From the NCBI GenBank assembly GCA_902534325.1, contig CACAPQ010000003.1:1-64000 (forward strand): a DNA stretch of 64,000 bases. The letters are read 5' to 3'. Shown here in pieces: positions 1 to 8,719 of the stretch. The notes below the pieces were generated by a model. It was given only the letters and a program-made list of their open reading frames with translations, was not told the DNA's origin and did no database searches. The translations under genes and the position numbers were made by a program. The stretch comes from Paracoccaceae bacterium (lineage in GTDB: Bacteria > Pseudomonadota > Alphaproteobacteria > Rhodobacterales > Rhodobacteraceae). Positions within the stretch are counted from its first letter, which is position 1; each line of letters begins with the position of its first letter.

Positions 1-555
1 TACTATGTCTGAGGTTTTCTCATCAAGATTACCAGTTGGCTCATCGGCTAGTAAAAGCTTTGGTTCATTGGCTACAGCTCTGCAGAATGCTATTCGTTGC
101 TGCTCTCCACCTGAAAGTTGAGAGGGCCTATGATCTGCTCTATTTTCTAAATTTACTAATTTCAATAGCTCAATAGCTCTGTCCGATGCTTGCTGAGGTT
201 TTTTACCATTTATTAACTGAGGCAAAGCAATATTTTCTAGAGCTGAGAATTCTGGCAATAAGTGGTGGAACTGGTAAACAAATCCTATATCGCGACGTCT
301 TATGAGCGTCCTGGTCATATCAGACGCTTTTTGCATATCTTGGCCTAAAAAATTAATTGTACCTCTGTCACAGGTATCAAGTAAACCGCAGATATGAAGA
401 AGAGTAGACTTTCCTGCACCGGATGGTGCAGTCAATCCAACTAAGTCGCCAGCAGCAATACTCATATCAATTGAACTCAAAACTATTAATTTTTCTGATC
501 CACTAGTTTGGTAGCTTTTGCTGATTTCGTTTAATGATAAAATAAAATCACTCAT
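1..555 (-). CDS. lolD: Lipoprotein-releasing ABC transporter ATP-binding protein LolD (3' end outside window)
   Basis: ATPase of the LolCDE complex, which releases lipoproteins from the inner membrane for delivery to the outer membrane. My translation from the ATG at 555 begins [15 protein letters not shown] and shows a Walker A motif (APSGAGKST), a Q-loop region ([11 protein letters not shown]), the ABC signature LSGGEQQR and Walker B ([12 protein letters not shown]). The frame is open to base 1, so about 185 residues are present and the last 40 or so lie outside. The start overlaps the end of the upstream lolC/E gene by 8 bases, so the two are translationally coupled. The LolD assignment, rather than a MacB/FtsE-type ATPase, rests mainly on this neighbour. 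Confidence 0.92.
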   Translation of the reverse strand, partial: MSDFILSLNEISKSYQTSGSEKLIVLSSIDMSIAAGDLVGLTAPSGAGKSTLLHICGLLDTCDRGTINFLGQDMQKASDMTRTLIRRRDIGFVYQFHHLLPEFSALENIALPQLINGKKPQQASDRAIELLKLVNLENRADHRPSQLSGGEQQRIAFCRAVANEPKLLLADEPTGNLDEKTSDIV

Positions 556-1834
556 ATCTAAGCGCCTCAACCGGGTCCAATCGTGCAGCACGCCGAGCAG
601 GAAAATAGGTTATAGAAAAAGTTAAGCCAATTGATATTAAAACTGAAGTTAGCACATCTTCCCAGCGCAATTGGGCTGGGATGGAATAAATGCCGCGAAT
701 TGTCGGGTCCCAAACTTCACCACCAGATATTAAGTTTATGAACGAAAATATTGAGTCGACGTATACAGCAAATACACAGCCCATCAGAGTACCAAAAAAA
801 GTGCCTAGAATTCCAGTTATCGCGCCACATAGAAAAAAAATTCTAAGTACAGATTTCTCTGAAAGACCGATTGTTCGTAAAATAGCTATGTCGCGGCTTT
901 TGTTTTTTACGAGCATAACAAGTCCAGAAATTATGTTCATTGTCGCGATCAAAACTAAAATTGACATAATTACAAACATAACATTGTCTTCAATTTCCAA
1001 AGCGCGAAGATAATTTCCGGATGCATCTTTCCATGTCCAAAAAAGAAATTTGCCATCTGTAGCACTAGATAATTGCTCTAATATCTCTTCAATTTGATCG
1101 GGGTTATTAACGAGAACTTCAATTTCATCTGCTAGATTATCTCTGTCGAAATATTCTTGGGCAATTCTAAATGGCATGTAAATTCTGACCTTATCCATGT
1201 CATGACGTCCAGCAGAAAAAACATACTGAACCTCAAATGTTTTTACTCTTGGACTAGCTCCAAAAGCTGTTTTTACTCCAGTCGGTGAAATTAACTTAAT
1301 TTTGTCTCCAACGGAAACATTTAGAGTTTGAGCCACACCAGACCCCACAGCCAGCCCTTTGCTAAAATTTTTAATGTTACCAATTGATGTTTCAGGATCA
1401 GAAACGCGTCTGATAGAAAGAATGTTTTCAGGCGAAATTCCAAAAACGTCGACGCCAGTTGTAGTTGCGTTTGCGCTTGCCATTACTTGGCCTCTTATGA
1501 GTGGAGCGGCTCTACTAACACTATTGAGCGATGAGATTATAGAATTTACATTCTCATAATCTTTAAAACTTCTGTAGACGTTACCTTTAGAATCCTTAGT
1601 GGGCTGCTTGTAAACGGTGACGTGAGCGTTAGCACCAAGAATGGTATCCACGAGTTCAGCTCTAAACCCAGATCTGACAGAAAGAGTTGCTATTAAAGCG
1701 AAGACCGATAGAGAAATTCCGATAAGGCTGATCCAAGTCATGGTACTTATGCCACCTTCGGCGCGTTTTGATCGTAGGTAACGCCAAGCAATCAAAAATT
1801 CAAAGTTCGAAAAAATATACATTTTTTTAGACAA
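548..1834 (-). CDS. lolC: Lipoprotein-releasing ABC transporter permease LolC/LolE
   Basis: Inner-membrane permease of the lipoprotein-release complex, 428 residues, close to the usual 410-430. It has the family layout: a cytoplasmic start (FEFLIAWRYLRSKRAEGG), one membrane segment at about 33-50, a long periplasmic MacB-like domain, then three membrane segments at about 285-305, 330-355 and 390-410, ending in the FtsX-type tail [16 protein letters not shown]. Many alphaproteobacteria carry one hybrid LolC/E protein, so the two cannot be separated by eye. Translation may begin at the first ATG or at Met5. It is followed by lolD with an 8-base overlap. The region 1835-1951 between this gene and the divergent aminotransferase should hold both promoters; I see no clear boxes there. 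Confidence 0.92.
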   Translation of the reverse strand: MSKKMYIFSNFEFLIAWRYLRSKRAEGGISTMTWISLIGISLSVFALIATLSVRSGFRAELVDTILGANAHVTVYKQPTKDSKGNVYRSFKDYENVNSIISSLNSVSRAAPLIRGQVMASANATTTGVDVFGISPENILSIRRVSDPETSIGNIKNFSKGLAVGSGVAQTLNVSVGDKIKLISPTGVKTAFGASPRVKTFEVQYVFSAGRHDMDKVRIYMPFRIAQEYFDRDNLADEIEVLVNNPDQIEEILEQLSSATDGKFLFWTWKDASGNYLRALEIEDNVMFVIMSILVLIATMNIISGLVMLVKNKSRDIAILRTIGLSEKSVLRIFFLCGAITGILGTFFGTLMGCVFAVYVDSIFSFINLISGGEVWDPTIRGIYSIPAQLRWEDVLTSVLISIGLTFSITYFPARRAARLDPVEALRYE

Positions 1835-1951
1835 AAAATTGCTCCAATATTTCTCTCAAATCATTCGTACCCTGATAAAAGTGTTTAAATCAAATAGATA
1901 TGAATTAATTATTGCTTGATATTTATGTTATACTTGCTCTACCTGAATGTC

Positions 1952-3058
1952 ATGACTTATCCAAGATATACGTGCCTCGTTAATGATCTCCCGTCCACCG
2001 TTCCTTTCGTTGGTCCCGAAACACAAGAAAGAGAGAGAAAACTTTTATTTGAAGCTCGGTTGGGAGCTAACGAGAATATGTTTGGGCCCTCTCCAAAAGC
2101 TTTGTCTGCCTTAAAAAAATATTCAAATGAGCAATGGATGTATGGTGATCCAACTAGCTTTGAACTGCGATGCGCGTTGGCTGAAAAGCATAAAATATCC
2201 ACTGAAAATATTGTTGTAGGCGAAGGAATAGATGGACTACTTGGCTACCTAGTTCGACTTCTTATTTCTGAGGGAGATCACGTCGTTACTTCAGATGGAG
2301 CATATCCTACGTTTAATTATCATGTCACCGGTTTTGGGGGAAATCTTCACAAAGTACCTTATCTTGCGGACTGTGAGGATATTGTATCACTGATCAAAAA
2401 AGCCCACTCGGTAGATGCTAAACTAATTTATTTTGCAAATCCTGATAACCCTATGGGCACCCATGTGCCTGGGGATAAAATTGTCGAAGCACTCAAGGAG
2501 CTACCTTTGGGATGCTTATTTATTTTGGATGAAGCGTATTCTGAATTTGCACCAGCTGCATCACTTCCTAATCTAGAAATTAAAGATAAGAGAGTGGTAA
2601 GATTACGGACATTTTCCAAAGCATATGGAATGGCTGGTGCACGCGTAGGATATGCAATGGCCGAGGAAAACCTAATAAATTCCTTTGAAAAAATTAGAAA
2701 TCACTTTGGAATGAATAGATTAGCCCAAAAAGCAGCACTCGAGGCTTTATCTGATAATAAATGGCTTTTGGAAATGGTACAAAAAGTAGAAAATGGACGG
2801 CAGAGAATTTACAAAATAGCCGCCAGCAATAATCTAAAATCCATCACCTCCTCAACTAATTTCGTAGCTATTGATTGTGGAAAGGATGGGTTTTTCGCAA
2901 AAAAAGTATTAACGGAATTAATTTCATTGGGCATTTTTGTAAGGATGCCTTTCGTTTCTCCTCAAGATAGATGCATCAGAGTAAGCGTTGGAAAAAAAAG
3001 AGATTTAGATAGGTTTGAAGAGGCCTTACCTGCAGCATTGAAGCGAGCTTCTAAATAG
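1952..3058 (+). CDS. PLP-dependent aminotransferase, histidinol-phosphate aminotransferase-like
   Basis: Fold-type I aminotransferase of about 368 residues. Family features seen: the N-terminal substrate loop LGANENMFGPSP, the cofactor Asn/Asp region YFANPDNPMG and FILDEAYSEF, and the Schiff-base lysine in RTFSKAYGMAGARVGY. This pattern fits the HisC subgroup, but no his genes are nearby, and alphaproteobacteria often carry extra HisC-like enzymes acting on aromatic or other amino acids. The substrate is therefore not assigned. The frame stays open upstream to a TTG at 1916 and an ATG at 1925; the ATG at 1952 (MTYPRYTCLVND) is preferred because homologues begin near there, although no strong Shine-Dalgarno is visible. 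The 3' end overlaps the convergent class V aminotransferase by 8 bases. Confidence 0.88.
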   Translation: MTYPRYTCLVNDLPSTVPFVGPETQERERKLLFEARLGANENMFGPSPKALSALKKYSNEQWMYGDPTSFELRCALAEKHKISTENIVVGEGIDGLLGYLVRLLISEGDHVVTSDGAYPTFNYHVTGFGGNLHKVPYLADCEDIVSLIKKAHSVDAKLIYFANPDNPMGTHVPGDKIVEALKELPLGCLFILDEAYSEFAPAASLPNLEIKDKRVVRLRTFSKAYGMAGARVGYAMAEENLINSFEKIRNHFGMNRLAQKAALEALSDNKWLLEMVQKVENGRQRIYKIAASNNLKSITSSTNFVAIDCGKDGFFAKKVLTELISLGIFVRMPFVSPQDRCIRVSVGKKRDLDRFEEALPAALKRASK

Positions 3059-4247
3059 TACTCAAAATTTCACTAGCCGCTTCTAAAGCGCCGTTCCCGT
3101 GTTTGTAGCCAATCGCCCTTAAACCAGTTTCCACGGTTCCCAATAACGCCATTACCATTTGGGTATTTACGTGACCCATGTGGCCAAACCGAACGAAACC
3201 ATCGCCGTGTGGGTCTTCAGGCTCTGACATCCCCAGGCCTATACCTATAGTTAGGCCAGATTTGGTTTGTAGCCATTGTCTCAAACGTGTTCCATTTTTT
3301 CCCCCTAGACGGATGGACGTGACAGCATGACTACGATCAGATGGATTTTTTACATTTAGTGAAATATCGCCCTCTGAAGACCATCTATCTATTGCAGCCC
3401 AAATAGCTCGACTAAGGATTTCATGACGTTTCCAAGTTTTTTCTATCTCTTCACGTTTGATCATATCTAGTGCTGTTCTAAGACCATAAATATGATGGGT
3501 TGGTGCTGTTCCACAAAAATATTCGTAATAAAGCCTTGGGTTTACTCTGGGTTCCCAATCCCAATAAGAGCTGACGCTTGTCAAACTTTTTTGTCGTTCT
3601 TTCGCTCTATTATTGAAAAAGACAAAACCTATGCCTGGAGGAACCATAAGACCTTTCTGACAAGCGGCGACCATAATATCGACGCCCCAGTCGTCCATTT
3701 CGAAGCGATCACATGCAAGTGAAGCAATACAATCAACTGCCAGCAAGGCTGGAGACTTTATCTCGTCTAAGTTTTTCCTAACACTAGCGATATCATTCTT
3801 CACAGAAGTTGAGGTATCAACGTGTGTCATGAGGATGGCCTTATATTTAGTTTTGGGCTCAGACTTTAGTTTTTCATTCAATACATTGACATCTACAGCT
3901 CTATTTTTGCCGAAATCAAGAATATCGACTAATACACCTATTTTCCTAGCCATTTCGGCCCATCCATGTGCAAATCGCCCAGTAGCCAAAACTAAAACAT
4001 GATCCCCAGCTGAAACCATGTTTGATAGTGCCGCCTCCCAAATTCCGTGACCATTGGCTATATATATCGCAATATGTCCAGACGATCTAGCAACATAGTT
4101 TAGATCAGGTATTAAACTTTCCGTGATTTCGATTAACTCGCCCTCATAGATATTGGGAGAGGCTATGTGCATAGAACGAAGAACTGCTTCAGGTATCACA
4201 GAAGGGCCTGGTATTGCCAAATACGTTTGACCTGAAGAAACTGACAT
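3051..4247 (-). CDS. Class V aminotransferase, serine/alanine-glyoxylate aminotransferase family
   Basis: PLP enzyme of 398 residues, the usual length for serine-glyoxylate and alanine-glyoxylate aminotransferases. Visible motifs are the N-terminal IPGPSVIPEAVLRSM, the glycine-rich YIANGHGIWEAALSN, the cofactor Asp in LLAVDCIASL, and the lysine in ACQKGLMVPPGIGF. The C-terminal FVRFGHMGHVN matches the RIGHMG element of this family. Likely role: glyoxylate transamination in photorespiratory-type or serine-cycle metabolism. The actual amino donor (serine, alanine or purine-derived glyoxylate) cannot be told from sequence. It is convergent with the HisC-like gene (8-base overlap) and has its own promoter region in 4248-4369. 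Confidence 0.88.
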   Translation of the reverse strand: MSVSSGQTYLAIPGPSVIPEAVLRSMHIASPNIYEGELIEITESLIPDLNYVARSSGHIAIYIANGHGIWEAALSNMVSAGDHVLVLATGRFAHGWAEMARKIGVLVDILDFGKNRAVDVNVLNEKLKSEPKTKYKAILMTHVDTSTSVKNDIASVRKNLDEIKSPALLAVDCIASLACDRFEMDDWGVDIMVAACQKGLMVPPGIGFVFFNNRAKERQKSLTSVSSYWDWEPRVNPRLYYEYFCGTAPTHHIYGLRTALDMIKREEIEKTWKRHEILSRAIWAAIDRWSSEGDISLNVKNPSDRSHAVTSIRLGGKNGTRLRQWLQTKSGLTIGIGLGMSEPEDPHGDGFVRFGHMGHVNTQMVMALLGTVETGLRAIGYKHGNGALEAASEILSTI

Positions 4248-4369
4248 TTATGGCCTCTAATTTTTTGCCTTTTTGATATAGATACGTTAATCGTCTGAGA
4301 CGTCAATCGATCTATTTTCCTTTTTTGGTGATTAGTTTGAATTAGGTGATTAAAAAAGATGGAAATATA

Positions 4370-5104
4370 ATGATCGTAAGTTTGTTAACAAAGCTTGATA
4401 ATTTTGAGCGATCGGTTCGTACTTCATTTGGTCGGGATATATCTAGTCGTTCAGGACGCTTTTGGGCGCACATTCATTTTCAACTTATGGATCATGCTTT
4501 TTTGCGTGTTCTTTGGAGTAATTTCCATCAGATTTGTGATGATGCCTATAGAGCCAGTCAGCCTAGTCCCTCAAATCTAAGGTATTACAAAGATAAAGGA
4601 ATAAAAGCTGTTCTCAATTTGCGCGGATTTACCCAGCAAAGTTATGCGCTGTTTGAAGAAGATAGCTGTAAAAAGTTGGGTCTAGAGTTGATTTCAGTCC
4701 CTTTAAGTTCCAGCTTTGCGCCGCAATCTGAAAAGCTTTTGGAAATAATAGGAATAATGGAAGAAATTCCGAAACCGTTTGTTTTGCATTGTAAATCAGG
4801 AGCTGATCGTGCGGGTCTAGTTTCAGCTATATATTTAATTGTTCAAAAAAAGTTATCAGTTGCTGAAGCAAAAAAGCAGTTAAGTTTTAAATACCTACAC
4901 CTTGATTTTACGAAAACCGGTATTCTCGATTATATTTTTAATGTATTCGATGAGCGCTTGAAAATTGAAAATATAGATTTCATTGATTGGCTAAAAAAAG
5001 AATATGATGCTGAAATTTTAAATAGTTCATTTAGAAGTAGGATTGAATGGAAAAGGACTGCTATTGATTTAATGGAGTTTTCCAATGCCAAAAGTAAGCG
5101 TTGA
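4370..5104 (+). CDS. Dual-specificity/tyrosine phosphatase-like protein
   Basis: Cysteine-phosphatase-fold protein of about 244 residues. The active-site P-loop is intact in VLHCKSGADRAG, following the C-x5-R pattern, and is preceded by the substrate-pocket segment YRASQPSPSNLRYYKDKGIK that is shared with bacterial dual-specificity phosphatases. The segment before it (residues about 20-50) is rich in aromatic and hydrophobic residues without a clear membrane span. Related Rhodobacterales proteins are annotated only as tyrosine phosphatases and their substrate is unknown. A GTG at 4346 is an alternative start; the ATG at 4370 follows a purine-rich stretch. The gene overlaps the next one by 20 bases, so the phosphatase and the dehydrogenase are probably co-translated. 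Confidence 0.82.
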   Translation: MIVSLLTKLDNFERSVRTSFGRDISSRSGRFWAHIHFQLMDHAFLRVLWSNFHQICDDAYRASQPSPSNLRYYKDKGIKAVLNLRGFTQQSYALFEEDSCKKLGLELISVPLSSSFAPQSEKLLEIIGIMEEIPKPFVLHCKSGADRAGLVSAIYLIVQKKLSVAEAKKQLSFKYLHLDFTKTGILDYIFNVFDERLKIENIDFIDWLKKEYDAEILNSSFRSRIEWKRTAIDLMEFSNAKSKR

Positions 5105-6077
5105 AGAAATTCGCAATATTTCTAAAACCGCCTTAGTGCAGCATGGTGCTCTAGATTGGATTTCTGGGGACGTAGCTGACGCAGTTGCTGCATCAGAGAG
5201 TGTTGGAAATAGAATCTGTGGTCTTTATTATTTGGAAAGCTACTGCGAACAATTGCTTTCTGGTAGAGTTAATGGTCAAGCCTCACCAGACGTGCAGTTG
5301 GCAAGAACCGGCTCAGTTTATGTTGATGCAGGCGACGGATTTGCACAGCCTGCATTTTCAAAAGGTCTTCCAGAAGCCTTAAAACTTGCTGAAAAAAATG
5401 GGATAGCTAGTTTGTCTGTTGGTCGCGCACATACCTGTACTTCATTAGGATATTTTACAAAGAAGATCGCAGAGGCTGGTTTTTTAGGTCTGGGATTAAC
5501 CAATGCTTCTCCCATCGTTGCGCCACCGGGTGGGAGATCCAGAATTATTGGTACAAACCCAATTGCTTTTTCAGTACCCAATGGAAGCGGTGGTATTGCT
5601 ATGCAATTTGATCAATCAACTACAACCGTTGCTTTGGGCAAAATAACAATGGCAAAGGCAGCTGGTAAAAGTATTCCAGTTGGTTGGGCTCTAGATAAAT
5701 ATGGAAAAGCGACTACTGATCCGGAAAGGGCACTACAGGGGACGTTGGTATCAGCTGGTGGTTATAAAGGTTGGGGCTTTGGATTGATGGCAGAAATTCT
5801 CGCCGCTGGAATGACAGGCGGAAGAATTTCTAAAAATGTTGCGCCGTTGAAAGCTAGAGATGGAGGACCTCATAATTTAGGTCAGTTTTATATAATTATA
5901 GACCCCACAAGTCGGGCTTCGTTTTATAATCGTCTTGAAGAATTGACGGCTGTTATTTCTTCCGAAGATGGCACTCGGATGCCGGGTCAATATACTGTCC
6001 CTCAGACTGAAGTTGATGTTCCCGATGATCTTTGGAGCTTAGCGATTGGTTTGAGTAAAGCTAAGCATTCTGAGTAA
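5085..6077 (+). CDS. Ldh2-family NAD(P)H-dependent oxidoreductase (malate/L-lactate dehydrogenase family)
   Basis: A 330-residue member of the family that includes sulfolactate dehydrogenase ComC, ureidoglycolate dehydrogenase and pyrroline-2-carboxylate/piperideine-2-carboxylate reductases. Recognisable elements are the conserved GRAHTCTSLGYF histidine region (about residue 118), the VAPPGGRSRIIGTNPIAF segment with the family GTNP signature, and the C-terminal GGYKGWGFGLMAEILAAGMTGG block. Substrate cannot be assigned within this family; an imino-acid reductase or a 2-hydroxyacid dehydrogenase are equally possible. Start: ATG at 5085 with GGAG eight bases upstream, inside the preceding phosphatase gene. 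The stop overlaps the convergent YdcZ-like gene by 17 bases. Confidence 0.88.
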   Translation: MPKVSVEEIRNISKTALVQHGALDWISGDVADAVAASESVGNRICGLYYLESYCEQLLSGRVNGQASPDVQLARTGSVYVDAGDGFAQPAFSKGLPEALKLAEKNGIASLSVGRAHTCTSLGYFTKKIAEAGFLGLGLTNASPIVAPPGGRSRIIGTNPIAFSVPNGSGGIAMQFDQSTTTVALGKITMAKAAGKSIPVGWALDKYGKATTDPERALQGTLVSAGGYKGWGFGLMAEILAAGMTGGRISKNVAPLKARDGGPHNLGQFYIIIDPTSRASFYNRLEELTAVISSEDGTRMPGQYTVPQTEVDVPDDLWSLAIGLSKAKHSE

Positions 6078-6495
6078 GCCAAACACCGAATACCATAACA
6101 AGAATTCCTGAAATGCGCATCATTGATAAATGATTAATTTGTGCCCCGAATAGACCGTAATGGTCGATTATTGCTGCCGAAAGCAACTGCCCAAGCAAAA
6201 CAAAAAAGATTGCATTCCCAATTCCAAAATGGGGTGCGACAAAAGAGATTGACAATACATAAAAAGCTATAAAGGCACCTGCACCAAAAAGATATTTTGG
6301 CGCAGAAGGAATTTGTTTAACGAATGATTTGTCGGTGATAACAAGAGCAAGTAAAGCAATGCAAAAAGCCATAAAAAAAGCAAATGCCGATGCTGCTATG
6401 GGCGAGCTTAAATGTTTTCCTAAAGAAGAGGTCATTGCAGCCATGACTGGTATTCCAATACCTGCTAAGAGCATAATTGTGGCAAATGATAGCAT
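6061..6495 (-). CDS. YdcZ-type (DUF606) DMT-superfamily small membrane protein
   Basis: Short hydrophobic protein of 144 residues with about five predicted membrane segments and the family elements FGIGNAIFFVLLGQLLSA and IIDHYGLFG. DUF606/YdcZ proteins are half-size relatives of EamA drug/metabolite transporters. Transport function is inferred from the superfamily and the substrate is unknown. The start is placed at the ATG at 6495 because a GGGGG Shine-Dalgarno sits just upstream; an in-frame ATG at 6531 would add 12 non-hydrophobic residues. The 3' end overlaps the convergent Ldh2-type gene by 17 bases, the deepest tail-to-tail overlap in the window. Confidence 0.83.
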   Translation of the reverse strand: MLSFATIMLLAGIGIPVMAAMTSSLGKHLSSPIAASAFAFFMAFCIALLALVITDKSFVKQIPSAPKYLFGAGAFIAFYVLSISFVAPHFGIGNAIFFVLLGQLLSAAIIDHYGLFGAQINHLSMMRISGILVMVFGVWLTQNA

Positions 6496-6600
6496 ATTAC
6501 CCCCATTGGTTATGTTTGTCTTTTTTCTCATTATTTTGGTTAGAAACCCTTTTGTTGAGCAATTAATTTAAACTCATTTTTCTAATCGAAAGATACAGAA

Positions 6601-8556
6601 TTATATGTCTAATTCGTCAGCAAATTTTGCATTTTCTTGAATGTACTGAAAACGAAGTTCGGGTTTTTTGCCCATAAGCTGGTCAACCAAATTACTGGTT
6701 TCGCCAGGCTCTTCGTCATCAATACTAACTCTGATTAGTTTTCTAGATGGAGGATCCATTGTGGTTTCTTTTAGATCTTTAGCATCCATTTCGCCCAGGC
6801 CTTTAAATCTACTTACATCGATTTTACCACTGCCACCTAGTCCATTATTAAGCCAAGTATCTTTCTCAACTTCGTCAATGCAATACACGCGGCGTGATCC
6901 TTGCGTGAGTCTAAAAAGTGGGGGGCAGGCTAAATAAAGATGACCATGGTCGATCAAAGGCCGCATTTGCGTAAAAAAGAAAGTCATAAGCAAAGATGCG
7001 ATATGGGCACCATCAACATCAGCATCTGTCATTATGATAACCTTATCATATCGCAAATCATCAAGATTGAATTTCGTACCTAGTCCTACGCCTAGAGCCT
7101 GGGCTAAATCACTTATTTCTTGATTGGATCCTAATTTAGAACTGGCTGCGCCTAAGACATTTAATATTTTACCTCTTAACGGTAAAAGTGCCTGGGTTTT
7201 GCGGTCTCTAGCCATTTTTGCTGAACCTCCGGCACTGTCTCCTTCGACGATGAAAAGCTCAGTTCCTTCACGGCTTGTTGCTGAGCAATCCACTAATTTT
7301 CCTGGTAGGCGTAATTTTTTTGTTGCTGTTTTTCTTTGAGTTTCTTTTTCTTGACGTCGCCTTAAGCGTTCTTCAGCTCTTAGTATCAAAAAGTCTAAAA
7401 TAGCCCCAGCCGACTTAGTATCTGCTGCAAGCCAATTATCAAAGTGATCTCGAACAGAATTTTCCACCAACCTTTGAGCTTCAACAGTTGCTAGCCTATC
7501 CTTGGTTTGCCCTACAAACTCTGGTTCGCGAATAAAACAGCTAACCAATGCGCATCCACCTGCAATTAAATCTTCGCGGATAATATCTTTCGCTTTTCTA
7601 TTGCTTATGAGCTCTCCATATGCCCTGATACCCTTTAAAATTGCAGACCAAAAACCGTTTTCATGCGTCCCGCCCTCTGGCGTGGGTACAGTATTGCAAT
7701 AAGACTGGATAAAGCCATCACGTGCTGGTGTCCAATTAATAGCCCATTCAACTTTGCCGGCAGTTTGAAATCTTTCCTGAAAGTCAACACTGCCAGCAAA
7801 TGGCAACTCAGAATATGTTGAATTATTTCCAAGTGTTTCACCCAAATAATCAGATAACCCTCCCGGGAAATGAAAACTGGCCTCGATCGGGGTGACGTTA
7901 TCGTCAATTGCGGATTTCCAGCGAATTTCAACACCACTGAAAAGATAGGCCTTAGACCTTATTGTTTTAAAAAGCCTGGCAGGCTTGAACCGATGGCTAC
8001 CAAAAATTTCTTCGTCTGGATGGAACTGTACCATAGTTCCACGCCTATTTGGTGCTGAGCCCAACTTTTCAATTGTTTTTATTGGGTTCCCTCGGGAAAA
8101 ACTTTGGCGAAATAGCTCTTTGTTTCTGGCTACTTCTACGACCATGTAGTCTGATAAAGCATTTACAACCGAGGCTCCCACACCATGTAAGCCACCCGAT
8201 GTTTGGTAAGCTTTGCCGCTGAACTTACCACCGGCGTGAAGTGTGCAAAAAATTACTTCTAATGCCGATTTATCTGGAAATTTAGGATGTGGGTCAGTCG
8301 GAATACCTCGTCCATTATCTTTTACACTTATCGAATAATCTGAATGCAACTCCACTTCAATTCTATTGGCTTGGCCAGCAACTGCCTCGTCCATAGAATT
8401 ATCTAGTATTTCGGAAACCAAGTGATGTAGAGCTCTCTCATCGGTTCCTCCAATATACATGCCTGGCCTCTTCCGAACTGGCTCTAAACCTTCCAGAACT
8501 TCTATCGAAGATGCATCATATTGCACTTCGTTTTCTACAGAGAGTAAATCATTCAT
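6601..8556 (-). CDS. parE: DNA topoisomerase IV subunit B
   Basis: ATPase subunit of topoisomerase IV, which separates replicated chromosomes together with ParC. At 651 residues it has the normal ParE length. The GHKL ATPase motifs are present (EILDNSMDEA, DNGRGIP, GGLHGVGASVVNALS). The TOPRIM region reads FIVEGDSAGGSAKMARDR, with the MARDR form characteristic of ParE rather than GyrB, and the metal-binding DADVDGAHI follows. The C-terminal SRFKGLGEMDAKDLKETTMDP is standard. The gene is divergent from the MATE exporter; the 163-base space 8557-8719 is AT-rich and must hold both promoters. No partner parC lies in the window. Confidence 0.96.
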   Translation of the reverse strand: MNDLLSVENEVQYDASSIEVLEGLEPVRKRPGMYIGGTDERALHHLVSEILDNSMDEAVAGQANRIEVELHSDYSISVKDNGRGIPTDPHPKFPDKSALEVIFCTLHAGGKFSGKAYQTSGGLHGVGASVVNALSDYMVVEVARNKELFRQSFSRGNPIKTIEKLGSAPNRRGTMVQFHPDEEIFGSHRFKPARLFKTIRSKAYLFSGVEIRWKSAIDDNVTPIEASFHFPGGLSDYLGETLGNNSTYSELPFAGSVDFQERFQTAGKVEWAINWTPARDGFIQSYCNTVPTPEGGTHENGFWSAILKGIRAYGELISNRKAKDIIREDLIAGGCALVSCFIREPEFVGQTKDRLATVEAQRLVENSVRDHFDNWLAADTKSAGAILDFLILRAEERLRRRQEKETQRKTATKKLRLPGKLVDCSATSREGTELFIVEGDSAGGSAKMARDRKTQALLPLRGKILNVLGAASSKLGSNQEISDLAQALGVGLGTKFNLDDLRYDKVIIMTDADVDGAHIASLLMTFFFTQMRPLIDHGHLYLACPPLFRLTQGSRRVYCIDEVEKDTWLNNGLGGSGKIDVSRFKGLGEMDAKDLKETTMDPPSRKLIRVSIDDEEPGETSNLVDQLMGKKPELRFQYIQENAKFADELDI

Positions 8557-8719
8557 GTTTCTGCTCTTTTACTTCACTATGACAGGTCAAAGGCGTAAGG
8601 GGAAGAGACCAATTCCATTTAAGGTTGTTACTCACTAATACCTTTAAAGTAAAAATTTAAAAACAAATTACAGACGTTAATTAATTTACTTTTCTAGTTT
8701 TTAAAGATAGCCGGCAATA

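Noticed and set aside
7635-7937. 100-codon frame overlapping parE on the same strand in another frame
   Set aside because: The parE frame is continuous and conserved throughout; this is a shadow frame.
8579-8638. 19-codon mini-frame starting MTGQRRKGKR in the parE-MATE spacer, considered as a leader peptide
   Set aside because: No Shine-Dalgarno, no adjacent attenuator, and such short frames are expected by chance.
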